In this document: positions 16,168 to 25,142 of the stretch, in pieces
How positions within the stretch are numbered: the stretch's first letter is position 1
How the letters are laid out: each line of letters starts with the position of its first letter
Source: GWC2-56-14 sp043731355
GTDB lineage: Bacteria; Nitrospirota; UBA9217
Length of the DNA stretch: 64,000 nucleotides
NCBI GenBank assembly: GCA_043731355.1
Contig: JAYTJE010000028.1
Span: forward strand, 1-64,000
Direction: 5' to 3'
The notes under the pieces: model-generated
Told to the model about the DNA's origin: nothing
Database searches by the model: none
Seen by the model: the letters and a program-made list of their open reading frames with translations, nothing else
Position numbers and translations under genes: made by a program

Positions 16168-17172
16168 TCATTCCCACTGATACGTGATCGAACCTTTTTT
16201 AACGCCGGGGTTGGCGATGACCCGAAGCTCGCCGAGGTTAAACTCTTTTTTTAGCGCGATGATATTTGAACGGTTTTGAGCAATGGCAGCGGCAAGCTCG
16301 GAGGGATGACTGAGCAAAAACGCGGCTCCCGATCCCTGCACATGCTGTTGCAAGGCGGCGCGCATCCGGTCCAGGAGGATCGACGAATCCACGAGCTGCC
16401 TGAAGGCCGGATGATAGGGGCCAGCCAGAATGGCGCCGGGTCTTTGAAGTTCCTCGGATGGCTGGAGCCCCATGCGAATCACTGAGATGCCGGCGGGCTT
16501 GAATTGCAGAAACGCATCTTTGCACCACTGTACCGCTTCGTCCAGAGACAACGGGGTATAGTGTCCCGACCGGTAGAGCGCTTCGAGCGGTGTTTCTTTG
16601 ATCACGAGCGCAGGATAGATCCTGACGAAGTCAGGCTTCATTCCGATCACGCTGCGAACAGTCGCCATGAAGGCCCCGGCGGAATCTCCGGGCAAGCCGG
16701 GCATCAGCTGCAGCCCGACGGTGAATCCCTGTTCCTGAAGCAGGGTGACGGCATGGATGGCGTCGGCCGCGGTGTGGCCTCGTGCGGAACGCATGAGCAC
16801 CGTGTCATCCATCGATTGGACGCCCAGTTCGATGGTCTCGACCCGATGGTTTCTGAGAAAGGAAAGGAGTTCCTTGGTGATGCAATCCGGACGCGTTGAA
16901 AGGCGGATCCCCCTGATAGCTCCCGAGGAGATGAAGGCTTGGCATGGTTCAAGGTAGCTTTTCTGGACATCGATCGGCAGGGCGGTAAAGCTGCCGCCGT
17001 AGAATGCCACCTGGGCGGGTTCCCGTTGTTCGACCAGGGCCAGATACGTGGTGATGGTCTGCGCGATAGTGGATGGATCAACGGCTGCACACTGTCCGGT
17101 GATATTCTTTTGGTTGCAGAACACGCACTGGTGTCGGCATCCGGCATGGGGAATGAAGAAGGGGATGATCAT
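16168..17172 (-). CDS. Radical SAM protein, Elp3-like subgroup
   Basis: A 334-residue protein with the radical SAM cluster motif Cys12, Cys16, Cys19 (GCRHQCVFCNQ) near the N-terminus, then a SAM-binding GGSFTALP segment, LSTRPDCI, ELGVQSMDD and a LMPGLPGD region. These are typical of the COG1243/Elp3-like and YhcC-like branch. No acetyltransferase domain is present. The reaction is unknown; many relatives act on tRNA or are uncharacterised. It lies downstream of rnc across a repeat-filled gap. Confidence 0.85.
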   Translation of the reverse strand: MIIPFFIPHAGCRHQCVFCNQKNITGQCAAVDPSTIAQTITTYLALVEQREPAQVAFYGGSFTALPIDVQKSYLEPCQAFISSGAIRGIRLSTRPDCITKELLSFLRNHRVETIELGVQSMDDTVLMRSARGHTAADAIHAVTLLQEQGFTVGLQLMPGLPGDSAGAFMATVRSVIGMKPDFVRIYPALVIKETPLEALYRSGHYTPLSLDEAVQWCKDAFLQFKPAGISVIRMGLQPSEELQRPGAILAGPYHPAFRQLVDSSILLDRMRAALQQHVQGSGAAFLLSHPSELAAAIAQNRSNIIALKKEFNLGELRVIANPGVKKGSITYQWE

Positions 17173-17174
17173 GG

Positions 17175-17282
17175 AAATACAGAAGTCAGGAGACAGGTGT
17201 CAGAAGTCAGGAAAAATGAAACTGCTATTCCCTTACCCTTCTGTATTCTGTCTCCTGTTTTCTGGCTCCTGGCTTCTTAGTT
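17175..17282. repeat. Inverted repeat of AGACAGG/TCCTGTCT units overlapping the end of rnc
   Basis: AGAAGTCAGGAGACAGGTGTCAG and relatives on one side face TCTGTCTCCTGTTTTCTGG on the other. The right arm overlaps the 3' end of rnc, so the last residues of RNase III (about EPENRRQNTEG) are encoded by repeat sequence. Same general family as the arrays at 35165, 37285, 58583 and 59041. Confidence 0.75.
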
Positions 17283-17952
17283 TTTCAAGCGCTTCCTTTG
17301 CCGCTTTTTGCTCAGCTTCCTTCTTGCTTTTGCCTGTTCCACGGCCAGAGACCCGCCCCTTGACCAGCAGTTCCACGTTGAACTGCTTCTGGTGGTCCGG
17401 ACCGGTCTCTGAGGCGACGCGGTATTCAGGCAACTGCTTCAGGCGCTCCTGGCAGAGTTCCTGGAGCGCTGTTTTGTAGTCGAGACTGGCGCGTGAAGCG
17501 CAGCTTCTTTTTATCACGTCCTCAAAAAAGCGAAGGATGAAAGCTTCAGCGGCCTCCTTGCCTGCATCGAGGTACAGTGAGGCAATGAGCGCTTCCAGCG
17601 CATCCGCCAGCAGCGAGTCCTTGTCGCGTCCGCCGGTCTGTTCTTCGCCCTTGCCAAGCAGCAGGTAGGAACCGAGTGCCAGGGCGCGGCCGATCGCGGC
17701 AAGCGCGGGTTCGCTCACGATCGCTGCCCGGAGTCTCGAAAGATCTCCTTCGGTCGAGTCCGGGCAGGTCCTCATGAGATGCTCGCTGACGACGAGCGAG
17801 AGGACGGCGTCGCCGAGGAACTCCATCCGTTCATTGTGGTAGGGGGTCTTGTTCTCGTTGGCAAAGGACTTGTGCGTCAAAGCGCGTTCAAGGAGCCGGG
17901 GGTCCTTGAACGGGTGGAAAATGCTTTGCTCAAGCTCTGCGAGTGTGCGCAT
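17233..17952 (-). CDS. rnc: Ribonuclease III
   Basis: RNase III cuts double-stranded RNA, including rRNA precursors. From the ATG at 17952 (239 residues) it has the signature NERMEFLGDAVLSLVVSEHL, the second acidic cluster around ADALEALIASLYLDAG, and a C-terminal dsRNA-binding domain (DYKTALQELCQERLK, then GRGTGKSKKEAEQKAAKEAL). The longer frame reaching into fabF is rejected. The start lies one base after the fabF stop, a common fab-rnc arrangement. The last dozen residues come from an intergenic repeat. Confidence 0.95.
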   Translation of the reverse strand: MRTLAELEQSIFHPFKDPRLLERALTHKSFANENKTPYHNERMEFLGDAVLSLVVSEHLMRTCPDSTEGDLSRLRAAIVSEPALAAIGRALALGSYLLLGKGEEQTGGRDKDSLLADALEALIASLYLDAGKEAAEAFILRFFEDVIKRSCASRASLDYKTALQELCQERLKQLPEYRVASETGPDHQKQFNVELLVKGRVSGRGTGKSKKEAEQKAAKEALEKLRSQEPENRRQNTEG

Positions 17953-17953
17953 C

Positions 17954-19195
17954 TTAGTCCCGGAAGCGCTTGAACACGAGGCACGCATTCGTGCCGCCAA
18001 AACCGAAGGAATTGGACATGACGACATCAACCTGCGCTTTTCGGGCGGTGTGCGGGATATAGTCCAGGTCGCATTCCGGATCGGGATTTTCAAGATTGAT
18101 GGTCGGCGGAAGCACCCCGCGGTCCATCGCAAGAATGGAGATAACGGCCTCCACGCCGCCGGCGGCCCCGAGCAGATGGCCGGTCATGGATTTCGTGGAG
18201 CTTACCGGGATCTTGTAGGCATGCTCGCCGAAGACGCTCTTGATGGCAATGGTCTCGAGCTCGTCGCCGTACTTGGTGGAGGTCCCGTGAGCATTGATGT
18301 AGCCCATCTCCGACGGCGCCACGCCCGCGTCCTTGATCGCCATGTTCATGCAGCGCGCGGCGCCTTCGCCGTTCGGGGCGGGTGAGGTGATATGGTAGGC
18401 GTCTCCCGAGGCGCCATAGCCGACTATCTCGGCATAGATGCGGGCCCCGCGCGCGCGCGCGGTTTCTAGCTCTTCAAGGACCACCACGCCGGAGCCTTCT
18501 CCCATGATGAACCCGTCGCGGCCGGCGTCAAAGGGGCGGCTTGCGCGCCGCGGCTCGTCGTTCCGGGTCGAGAGGGCCTTCATGGCGTTGAAACCGCCCA
18601 CGGCGGTCACGCAGAGGCACGATTCGGCGCCGCCCGCGATCATGGCGTCGGCATCGCCGCGCTGGATCCATTTAAAGGCATCGCCGATTGAGTGGGTCCC
18701 TGTCGCGCAGGCGGTAACGATGCTGATATTGGGGCCTTTAGCGCCGAAGCGCATGGAAATATTACCCGCTGCCTCGTTGATGATGATCATGGGGATAAAA
18801 AAAGGGGTCACTTTGCGAATGCCGCGCTCGAGATATATTTTGTAATACTTCTCGATGGCCGGGAGCCCGCCCATGCCCGCGCTGACGATGACGCCGACGC
18901 GCTCGGCATTTTCCGGCGTGATTTTGAGGCCGGACATATCCATGGCCATCTGGCTGGCCGCGATCGCGAGATGGATAAAACGGTCCATCTTCTTGACCTC
19001 TTTGGGCTCGATGTACTTTTCCGGCTTGAAGCCGTGGATCTCCCCCGCGATTTGCGTCGGAATCGTTTTGTCATCGAACTGGGTAATGGGGCCGATGCCG
19101 GATTTTCCGCTGATCAGGCCTTCCCAGCTTGCTTCCGTATCGAGCCCGACGGGCGTTACCATGCCGACGCCGGTTACAACAACTCTTCTCTTCAA
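17954..19195 (-). CDS. fabF: 3-oxoacyl-ACP synthase II
   Basis: FabF condenses malonyl-ACP with acyl-ACP during fatty acid elongation. The 413-residue protein has the catalytic Cys in VTACATGTHS and the two His in NAHGTSTKYGDELE and STKSMTGHLLGAAGG. The N-terminal VVVTGVGMVTPVG and the C-terminal NSFGFGGTNACLVF are standard. It is placed between acpP and rnc, the classical order. Confidence 0.98.
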   Translation of the reverse strand: MKRRVVVTGVGMVTPVGLDTEASWEGLISGKSGIGPITQFDDKTIPTQIAGEIHGFKPEKYIEPKEVKKMDRFIHLAIAASQMAMDMSGLKITPENAERVGVIVSAGMGGLPAIEKYYKIYLERGIRKVTPFFIPMIIINEAAGNISMRFGAKGPNISIVTACATGTHSIGDAFKWIQRGDADAMIAGGAESCLCVTAVGGFNAMKALSTRNDEPRRASRPFDAGRDGFIMGEGSGVVVLEELETARARGARIYAEIVGYGASGDAYHITSPAPNGEGAARCMNMAIKDAGVAPSEMGYINAHGTSTKYGDELETIAIKSVFGEHAYKIPVSSTKSMTGHLLGAAGGVEAVISILAMDRGVLPPTINLENPDPECDLDYIPHTARKAQVDVVMSNSFGFGGTNACLVFKRFRD

Positions 19196-19206
19196 CAGAG
19201 GATACC

Positions 19207-19290
19207 TCCCGCATAATAAATCCGAAAAGCCAAAAAACCTGTTCTCACGGCTGTGGGAGAGGTCTTCTGGCTTTTTGGATTTTTTGGGAC
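19207..19290. repeat. Inverted repeat in the acpP-fabF gap
   Basis: AATCCGAAAAGCCAAAAAACC at about 19217-19240 faces GGTCTTCTGGCTTTTTGGATT at about 19261-19282. On the minus strand the hairpin is followed by an AT-rich run, so it may attenuate transcription or stabilise acpP mRNA. The arms are imperfect. Confidence 0.5.
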
Positions 19291-19317
19291 TGATTGGCTC
19301 TCGATCTTTCCTGTGCG

Positions 19318-19551
19318 TTACTTCTTTGCCTTGACATAGTCGATCGCGTTCTGTACGGTCGCTATCTTTTCCGCATCTTCATCCGGGATCTCAACGCCGA
19401 ATTCCTCCTCGAGCGCCATCACGAGTTCCACGGTATCGAGCGAATCTGCGCCGAGGTCGTTGACGAAGGATGCTTCAGGTTTCACATCCGCTTCCGGTAC
19501 GCCGAGCTGCTCAGAAATGATCTTTTTTACCTTTGCTTCAATCTCTGCCAT
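19318..19551 (-). CDS. acpP: Acyl carrier protein
   Basis: A 77-residue, very acidic protein carrying the phosphopantetheine attachment Ser37 in GADSLDTVELVMALEEEF. It holds growing fatty acyl chains as thioesters. Located between fabG and fabF. Confidence 0.98.
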   Translation of the reverse strand: MAEIEAKVKKIISEQLGVPEADVKPEASFVNDLGADSLDTVELVMALEEEFGVEIPDEDAEKIATVQNAIDYVKAKK

Positions 19552-19627
19552 TGTCTTCCTCCTGTGATTAGGTCCTTGATAGTATATCTGTCTCTACAAT
19601 GCGGTGTATTTCCCGGAGCACACGGAA

Positions 19628-20368
19628 CTACATGTACATGCCGCCGTTTACATGAATGACCTGACCGGAGATGTACGAGGCCCAGGGTGATGCAAGGAAC
19701 CTGACCGCATTTGCGACGTCCGCGGGAGTGCCGAGCTTGCCCAGGGGAATCTGCTTCGCGAGCTCTGTCCTGACCGTCTCGGACAGGGCCTGCGTCATGG
19801 CAGTTTCAATGAAGCCGGGGGCGACAGCATTGGCGGTAATGCCGCGGTTCGCATATTCACGGGCGATGGTCTTGGTCAGCCCGATAAGCCCTGCCTTGGA
19901 CGCCACATAGTTCGCCTGGCCGGCGTTGCCCATGGCGCCCACGATCGAGGCGATATTGATGATCGTGCCGCCGCGCTGCTTGGTCATGTACTTGAGCGCT
20001 GACTTCGTGCACAGGAATGCGCCTTTTAAATTGATGCTGAGCACCAGGTCCCAGTCCTCATCCTTCATCCTGAGGATAAGCCCGTCGCGGGTGATGCCGG
20101 CATTGTTTACCAAAATGTCTATTCTGCCGAATTTTTCGACGACCTGGTCGACCATGGCAATCACGTCGGCGGAAGCAGCCACGTTCGCTTTGAGGGCCAG
20201 TGATTTTTTCCCCAGCGCTTCGATGTCCGCTGCTGTCTTCTGTGCCGCTTCGAGGTTCACGTCGCAGATGGCGACGTCAGCGCCGTCCGTTGCGAGCGCC
20301 AGTGCAATGTCCCTGCCGATGCCCTGTGCGGCGCCGGTGACTAATGCTATTTTTCCGTTCAAGCTCAT
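19628..20368 (-). CDS. fabG: 3-oxoacyl-ACP reductase
   Basis: FabG performs the NADPH-dependent keto reduction of fatty acid elongation. The 246-residue short-chain dehydrogenase has TGAAQGIGR (12-20), the NNAG motif (about 88-91), the catalytic Ser in INIASIVGAMGN and the YVASKAG Tyr-Lys pair. The C-terminal ISGQVIHVNGGMYM is typical. Confidence 0.97.
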   Translation of the reverse strand: MSLNGKIALVTGAAQGIGRDIALALATDGADVAICDVNLEAAQKTAADIEALGKKSLALKANVAASADVIAMVDQVVEKFGRIDILVNNAGITRDGLILRMKDEDWDLVLSINLKGAFLCTKSALKYMTKQRGGTIINIASIVGAMGNAGQANYVASKAGLIGLTKTIAREYANRGITANAVAPGFIETAMTQALSETVRTELAKQIPLGKLGTPADVANAVRFLASPWASYISGQVIHVNGGMYM

Positions 20369-20409
20369 GCATTCGCTCCTGCGGGTTGTGGGGTGGCGCC
20401 CGGCCCGTG

Positions 20410-20826
20410 TTATTTTTTCGAGCAGCTGCCGTCGATGCCGATCCCGTTCAGGGTGAACATATTGTATTTGACGTATTCACCCTTGCAGGAGACCCGGTCT
20501 CCTTTGTGCATTGCGGCCGCGTCCTTGCCATGAACGTCGACGACAAAGTTTTTGGAGCGCCCGGGAACATCCACCGACACCACGATCTTGACGCCCGTTT
20601 TTCCGGTCAGGACATCATGAACTTTTCCTTCGGCGGAGACCTGCTGCCCCTTCAGCGCTTTAAGGTATTGCTTGATGTCCGCCGAGGAATATTTCGATTT
20701 GTCCATGTGGTTCGCTACGACTGCGGCGGCAACCGGTCCCGCGTGGGCCGCAACCGGGGACAAAACGGCCATACCCGCTGCAATGAGCATTGAAAACACG
20801 ATTGTAAAAACAACCTTCATAATCAT
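20410..20826 (-). CDS. Predicted periplasmic protein, possible OB-fold
   Basis: A 138-residue protein with a clear signal peptide (MKVVFTIVFSMLIAAGMAV, cleavage near AHA-GP). The mature part has a helical KYSSADIKQYLKALKG start and then a five-strand-like pattern GQQVSAEGKVHDVLTG, KIVVSVDVPGR, KNFVVDVHG, GDRVSCKGEYVKY. This resembles the small periplasmic OB-fold (tRNA_anti-like) proteins. Two cysteines may form a disulfide. AAGGAGGAT stands just before the start. It is embedded between fabD and fabG, where a secreted protein is unexpected. Function unknown. Confidence 0.75.
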   Translation of the reverse strand: MIMKVVFTIVFSMLIAAGMAVLSPVAAHAGPVAAAVVANHMDKSKYSSADIKQYLKALKGQQVSAEGKVHDVLTGKTGVKIVVSVDVPGRSKNFVVDVHGKDAAAMHKGDRVSCKGEYVKYNMFTLNGIGIDGSCSKK

Positions 20827-20860
20827 GACGATCCTCCTTGGTTGGATGTCTGTCGGACTG

Positions 20861-21796
20861 CTACGAAACGCCGAGGGCGTTTAGTGTTTCGTTCAGGCTC
20901 TTCTGATCTTCAACGTTCTGGATCTTCGCTTCTTTGGCGATCCGCTTTACCAACCCGGAAAGTACTTTGCCGGGCCCCACTTCGATAAACGTATCGACGC
21001 CGTCGGCGGCCATTCGTTTAATCGAATCTTCCCAGAAGAGAGGAGCGCTTATCTGTTTGATGAGCGAAGGCCTCAATTCAGACGCTTTCCGCACATACCT
21101 GGCTTCGGCGTTATTGACGATCGGCATCGTGAGATCTCTGATGCTGACGGACTCCAGCTCTTTTGCCAGCCGGTCGCCAGCCGCCTGCATCATGGCGCAA
21201 TGTGAAGGCACACTTACCGCAAGCGGCACTACTTTTTTTGCCCCGCGGGATTTGGCGAGTTCCATGGCCGCTTCCACGGCTTTTTTCTCGCCTGCTATCA
21301 CGATCTGGCCCGGGGTGTTATAATTTGCAGGGGCAACTATACCATTTTTAGAAGCGTCAAGGCAAGTTTTTTCTACGTCCCGCCGCTCCATGCCGAGAAT
21401 GGCCGCCATGAGTCCGGCGCCTTCAGGAACGGCCTCCTGCATGTACCGTCCGCGCTTTCGCACCAGCGCCACGGCATCGGTGAGGGACAGTCCCCCGGCC
21501 GCGGTGATCGCGGTATACTCGCCGAGGCTATGGCCTGCGGCAACGACGGCAGTGACCCCCCGCTTCGTGAGCGGCTTCAACATGGCAATACTCGACGCAA
21601 GGATGGCTGGCTGGGTATTTTCAGTGAGATTCAGCTTCTCAACAGGGCCCTGTATGCACAGGTGCGCCAGGTCGAAGCCAAGCACCGTGCTCGCTGCTTC
21701 GAAAACCTCGCGGGATTCCGCGAAGGTCTCATGAAATTCTTTGGCCATGCCCACGTATTGCGAGCCCTGGCCGGGAAAGAGAAATGCTATTTTCAT
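20861..21796 (-). CDS. fabD: Malonyl CoA-ACP transacylase
   Basis: FabD loads malonyl groups onto ACP. The 311-residue protein has FLFPGQGSQYVGM at the start, the nucleophile motif GHSLGEYTA (Ser about 92), the substrate Arg region ALVRKRGRYMQEA and the catalytic His in SVPSHCAMM. The C-terminus FIEVGPGKVLSGLVKRI is standard. Confidence 0.97.
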   Translation of the reverse strand: MKIAFLFPGQGSQYVGMAKEFHETFAESREVFEAASTVLGFDLAHLCIQGPVEKLNLTENTQPAILASSIAMLKPLTKRGVTAVVAAGHSLGEYTAITAAGGLSLTDAVALVRKRGRYMQEAVPEGAGLMAAILGMERRDVEKTCLDASKNGIVAPANYNTPGQIVIAGEKKAVEAAMELAKSRGAKKVVPLAVSVPSHCAMMQAAGDRLAKELESVSIRDLTMPIVNNAEARYVRKASELRPSLIKQISAPLFWEDSIKRMAADGVDTFIEVGPGKVLSGLVKRIAKEAKIQNVEDQKSLNETLNALGVS

Positions 21797-21809
21797 AGGT
21801 ATGCCAGTC

Positions 21810-23009
21810 TCACTTGTATCCCCGGAGTTCCTTGAACTGCCTGATCATGACCGGCAGGACCTCCAGAACATCGCCCACAATGCCGTAGGTGGCGACGCTG
21901 AAGATGGGAGCGTCGGGGTCCTTGTTGATCGCCACGATGACGTCGGACGACTGCATGCCGGCCACGTGCTGGATGGCGCCGGATATGCCGCACGCGATAT
22001 AGAGTTTGGGACAAACGGTCTTGCCGGTCTGGCCCACCTGGTGCGAGTAGGGTATCCAGCCTTCGTCCACTGCGCCGCGCGTTGCGGCAACTGCGCCGCC
22101 CAGGACCCTGGCAAGCTCCTCGAGCAGATGCAGGTTCTTGACGCCCCCCATGCCGCGGCCTCCGGCCACAATAATGTTCGCCTCGCAGATGTTCACGGTC
22201 TCGCCCAGCTCTTCCACGGTTTTAATGACCCTGGTGCGGACATCGCCTGCCTGCGTGAACTTCACGTTGACGATCTCTCCGGTTCTGTCATCGTTGCGGG
22301 GCGCCGGCTTCATCACCTTGTGTCTGACCGTCGCCATCTGCGGCCGATGATTGGGAGAAACGATGGTGGCCATGATGTTGCCGCCGAAGGCCGGCCGGGT
22401 CTGGTGAAGGTTGCCGGTCTCGGGATCGATATCGAGCATGGTGCAGTCCGCGGTAAGCCCCGTATACAGCTTGGCCGCGACCTTGGGAATGAACGAACGG
22501 CCGATCGCTGTTGCGCCAGCCAGGATGATCTCGGGTTTGTGGAGCGTTGCAAGGGTGGTGAGCACGGCGCTGTAGGAGTCGTCGTTAAAATCCTTCAGGG
22601 CCGGATCGTCGGCCAGGTAGACAATATCCGCCCCGTGAGCGATGAGGTCCTTTGCCTTGTCCTTGATGCCGTGGCCGATGAATACGGCGGAAAGTTTTGC
22701 CTGGCGCTTGTCCGCAAGCTTTCGTCCTTCGCCGAGGAGCTCAAGCGCAACGCTGGATATGCCGCCCTTGTGCTGTTCCGCAAAGACCCAAACGCCCTTA
22801 AATGCGGAAAGGTCCTTTGCCGCCGCAACGGCTTCTTCTCCGGTACGTTCGATGGATTTGAATTCGCATGCCTCGAGGCACGCGCCGCACAGGGTGCAGC
22901 TTTCCGTGATGAAGGCCTTTCCGCCCCGCATCTCGATGGCGCCAAAGGGGCAGGCGGATACACAGGTCTCGCAGCCGGTGCAGGTGGTGGAAATGACTTG
23001 AACGCTCAC
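21810..23009 (-). CDS. etfA: Electron transfer flavoprotein alpha subunit with N-terminal ferredoxin
   Basis: The 399-residue protein joins a two-[4Fe-4S] ferredoxin (Cys 10, 13, 16, 20 and 38, 41, 44, 48) to a normal EtfA. The EtfA part has the FAD-binding segment VVAGGRGMGGVKN, GAVAATRGAVDEGW and the closing IACGISGAIQHVAGM and DAPIFSVATYGIVGD. The ferredoxin form is common in anaerobes and lets Etf exchange electrons with iron-sulfur partners or membrane oxidoreductases. It sits with etfB and an acyl-CoA dehydrogenase inside the fatty acid synthesis operon. Confidence 0.95.
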   Translation of the reverse strand: MSVQVISTTCTGCETCVSACPFGAIEMRGGKAFITESCTLCGACLEACEFKSIERTGEEAVAAAKDLSAFKGVWVFAEQHKGGISSVALELLGEGRKLADKRQAKLSAVFIGHGIKDKAKDLIAHGADIVYLADDPALKDFNDDSYSAVLTTLATLHKPEIILAGATAIGRSFIPKVAAKLYTGLTADCTMLDIDPETGNLHQTRPAFGGNIMATIVSPNHRPQMATVRHKVMKPAPRNDDRTGEIVNVKFTQAGDVRTRVIKTVEELGETVNICEANIIVAGGRGMGGVKNLHLLEELARVLGGAVAATRGAVDEGWIPYSHQVGQTGKTVCPKLYIACGISGAIQHVAGMQSSDVIVAINKDPDAPIFSVATYGIVGDVLEVLPVMIRQFKELRGYK

Positions 23010-23029
23010 TATGAACTCCTTTTGAATCA

Positions 23030-23106
23030 GAGCAGGTAAGAGGGTAAGAGGGAAAAAAGGTACGAAAAAAATGCCTACCTTCTTACCTTCATACCATCCT
23101 ACCTTC
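23030..23106. repeat. Self-complementary GGTAAGA / TCTTACC repeat
   Basis: AGGTAAGAGGGTAAGAGGG-type units are followed by their inverse (CCTACCTTCTTACCTTC) in the gap between etfB and etfA. The layout, purine-rich 7-mers then pyrimidine-rich 7-mers, is the same as in the AGACAGG arrays elsewhere, with another unit. Confidence 0.75.
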
Positions 23107-23111
23107 CCGGT

Positions 23112-23897
23112 TTACACCAACGATTGTTCTTTCAACTTTTTCACGACCTGCTCCACCTGCTGTTCGATCGTGCCGGACAGGATTTCCCGCTGGCCGCGAG
23201 GGACAGGCGGAAATATTCTGACGACCTTCGTGGGAGAACCTTTGAGCCCGAGCAAGTTCTCGTCAGCGTTGATATCTTCGGCCGTCATGGTCGTGACCTT
23301 GAGGTTTTTGGCTTTCATCTTGCCCTTCAGCGAGGGCAGCCGCGGCTGATTGATCTCTTTGACCACGGTTATCAGCGCCGGGAGGGAGGACTCCACCACA
23401 TCGTACCCATCGTCCATCATGCGCTCCACCGTCATTTTACCGCCGCCGATGGCGGTAATTTTCTTGATGTAGGCTATGAAGGGAATGCCGAGCATGTCAG
23501 CGGTCTCGGGGCCTACCTGGGCGGTGTCGCCGTCGATCGCCTGCTTTCCCGCGATCACGAGGTCGTAGGAACCGAGTTTTTTAATGCCCTGAGAAAGGGC
23601 GTAGGACGTGGCCCAGGTGTCGGCGCCGGCGAACGCCCGGTCGGAAAACAGCACGACTTCATCAACGCCCATGGCCACAGCTTCTTTGAGCGCGTCAGCG
23701 GCCTGCGGCGGGCCCATGGTCACGGCGGTCACCTTGCCGCCATGCCGCTCGCGCAAACGGAGCGCTTCTTCAAGGGCGAACATATCAAAGGGGTTGATGA
23801 TGCTCGGGACGCCGTCACGGATGAGCGTGTTTGTTTCCCGGTTGATCTTCACTTCCGATGTGTCAGGCACCTGTTTGACCAGAACAATGATATTCAT
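23112..23897 (-). CDS. etfB: Electron transfer flavoprotein beta subunit
   Basis: EtfB pairs with EtfA and binds AMP or a second FAD. The 261-residue protein has VLVKQVPDTSEVKI at the start, NPFDMFALEEALRL, VTMGPPQAADALKEA and the family signature around GKQAIDGDTAQVGPETADMLG. It is preceded by the acyl-CoA dehydrogenase that probably delivers electrons to it. Confidence 0.97.
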   Translation of the reverse strand: MNIIVLVKQVPDTSEVKINRETNTLIRDGVPSIINPFDMFALEEALRLRERHGGKVTAVTMGPPQAADALKEAVAMGVDEVVLFSDRAFAGADTWATSYALSQGIKKLGSYDLVIAGKQAIDGDTAQVGPETADMLGIPFIAYIKKITAIGGGKMTVERMMDDGYDVVESSLPALITVVKEINQPRLPSLKGKMKAKNLKVTTMTAEDINADENLLGLKGSPTKVVRIFPPVPRGQREILSGTIEQQVEQVVKKLKEQSLV

Positions 23898-23910
23898 GGA
23901 CGGTCTCCGC

Positions 23911-25068
23911 TTATTTCTGTCTCGTGGCTTCCTTGATCATGTCGAGGGCGATGACATTGCGCTGGATCTGGTTCGTTCCCTCATAGATCTGGAGGATCTT
24001 TGCGTCGCGCATCATCTTCTCGACGGGGTATTCTTTCATATAGCCGGAACCGCCCATGATCTGGACCGCGTCCGTGGTGACCCGCATGCCCGTGTCGGTG
24101 GCGAAGAGCTTTGCCATGGCGGAAGCGCGGGAGAAATCCCTGGCCCCGCTGTCCATCATGCGGGCGACAGAATAAACAAGGGCGCGGGCCGCCTCTGTCT
24201 GGGTCTGCATGTCCGCAAGCATGTGCTGAATGGCCTGGAAGGAGGTGATGGGCTGGCCGAACTGGACCCTGCCTTTGGCGAACTTCATGCACTCGTCGAT
24301 GGCGCCCTGGGCCACGCCCACGCCCTGGGCGCCCACGCCCGCGCGGGAGCAGTCGAGGGTCTTCATGGCAACGATAAAGCCCAAACCTTCCTTGGCGATC
24401 AGGTTTTCCCTGGGAATGCGACAGTTGTTAAAGATGAGCTCGGTCGTTGATGATGCGCGGATGCCCATCTTGTTCTCTTTTTTACCGAAGGTAAATCCGG
24501 GAGTGCCTTTTTCCACGATAAAGCACGAGGCCCCGCGGGCGCCCTTGGACTTGTCCGTGATGGCAATGACGGTGTATACATGGGCCTCGCCGCCGTTCGT
24601 GATCCATTGTTTCGTGCCGTTCAGGACGTATTCATTTCCTTCGAGCTTAGCCGTGGTCTGCACACCGCCGGCATCGCTGCCCGCGTTCGCTTCGGTCAGG
24701 CCGAAGGCCGCGAGGTTCTTTCCTGATGCGATGTCCGGAAGATATTTCTTTTTCTGGGCGTCGGAACCGTTGAGCAGAATGGGGTACGTGCCGAGAGCGT
24801 TGGCTGCGTAGCTGGTGGAGACGCCGAGGCAGGCCTTCGATATTTCCTCGATGGCGATGTAGAGCTCGAAGCTTTTTTTGCCGAGACCGCCGTATTCTTC
24901 AGGAATATAGATACCGAAGAGGTCCGCCTGGGCCATTGCCTTCATAATGTCCGTCGGGAACTTGTTCTGCTCGTCCAGTTCCGCCCGCACCGGCACGATC
25001 TTCTCGACCGCGATCTGGCGTGCGAGATCGCGTATCATGATCTGGTCCTCTGTCAACAAATAATCCAT
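23911..25068 (-). CDS. Acyl-CoA dehydrogenase
   Basis: A 385-residue flavoprotein of the short/medium-chain acyl-CoA dehydrogenase type. Motifs are FGLTEANAGSDAGG (FAD contact), the C-terminal QIMGGSGYMKEYPVEKMMRDAK and LQIYEGTNQIQRNVIA, where the Glu of YEGT is the catalytic base. These enzymes pass electrons to Etf, and etfB and etfA follow directly. Its position between fabH and fabD hints at a role linked to fatty acid synthesis or remodelling rather than plain beta-oxidation; that is an inference. Confidence 0.93.
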   Translation of the reverse strand: MDYLLTEDQIMIRDLARQIAVEKIVPVRAELDEQNKFPTDIMKAMAQADLFGIYIPEEYGGLGKKSFELYIAIEEISKACLGVSTSYAANALGTYPILLNGSDAQKKKYLPDIASGKNLAAFGLTEANAGSDAGGVQTTAKLEGNEYVLNGTKQWITNGGEAHVYTVIAITDKSKGARGASCFIVEKGTPGFTFGKKENKMGIRASSTTELIFNNCRIPRENLIAKEGLGFIVAMKTLDCSRAGVGAQGVGVAQGAIDECMKFAKGRVQFGQPITSFQAIQHMLADMQTQTEAARALVYSVARMMDSGARDFSRASAMAKLFATDTGMRVTTDAVQIMGGSGYMKEYPVEKMMRDAKILQIYEGTNQIQRNVIALDMIKEATRQK

Positions 25069-25142
25069 TACATCCTCCGGAAAGCATTAAATTTTTATAA
25101 AATAAATGAACCCAGATGAATTCTATAGTTGTGATACAATCT

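Noticed and set aside
21741..23039. 432-codon open frame on the plus strand
   Set aside because: Antisense of etfA and the fabD start; no motif, and the minus-strand genes are certain.
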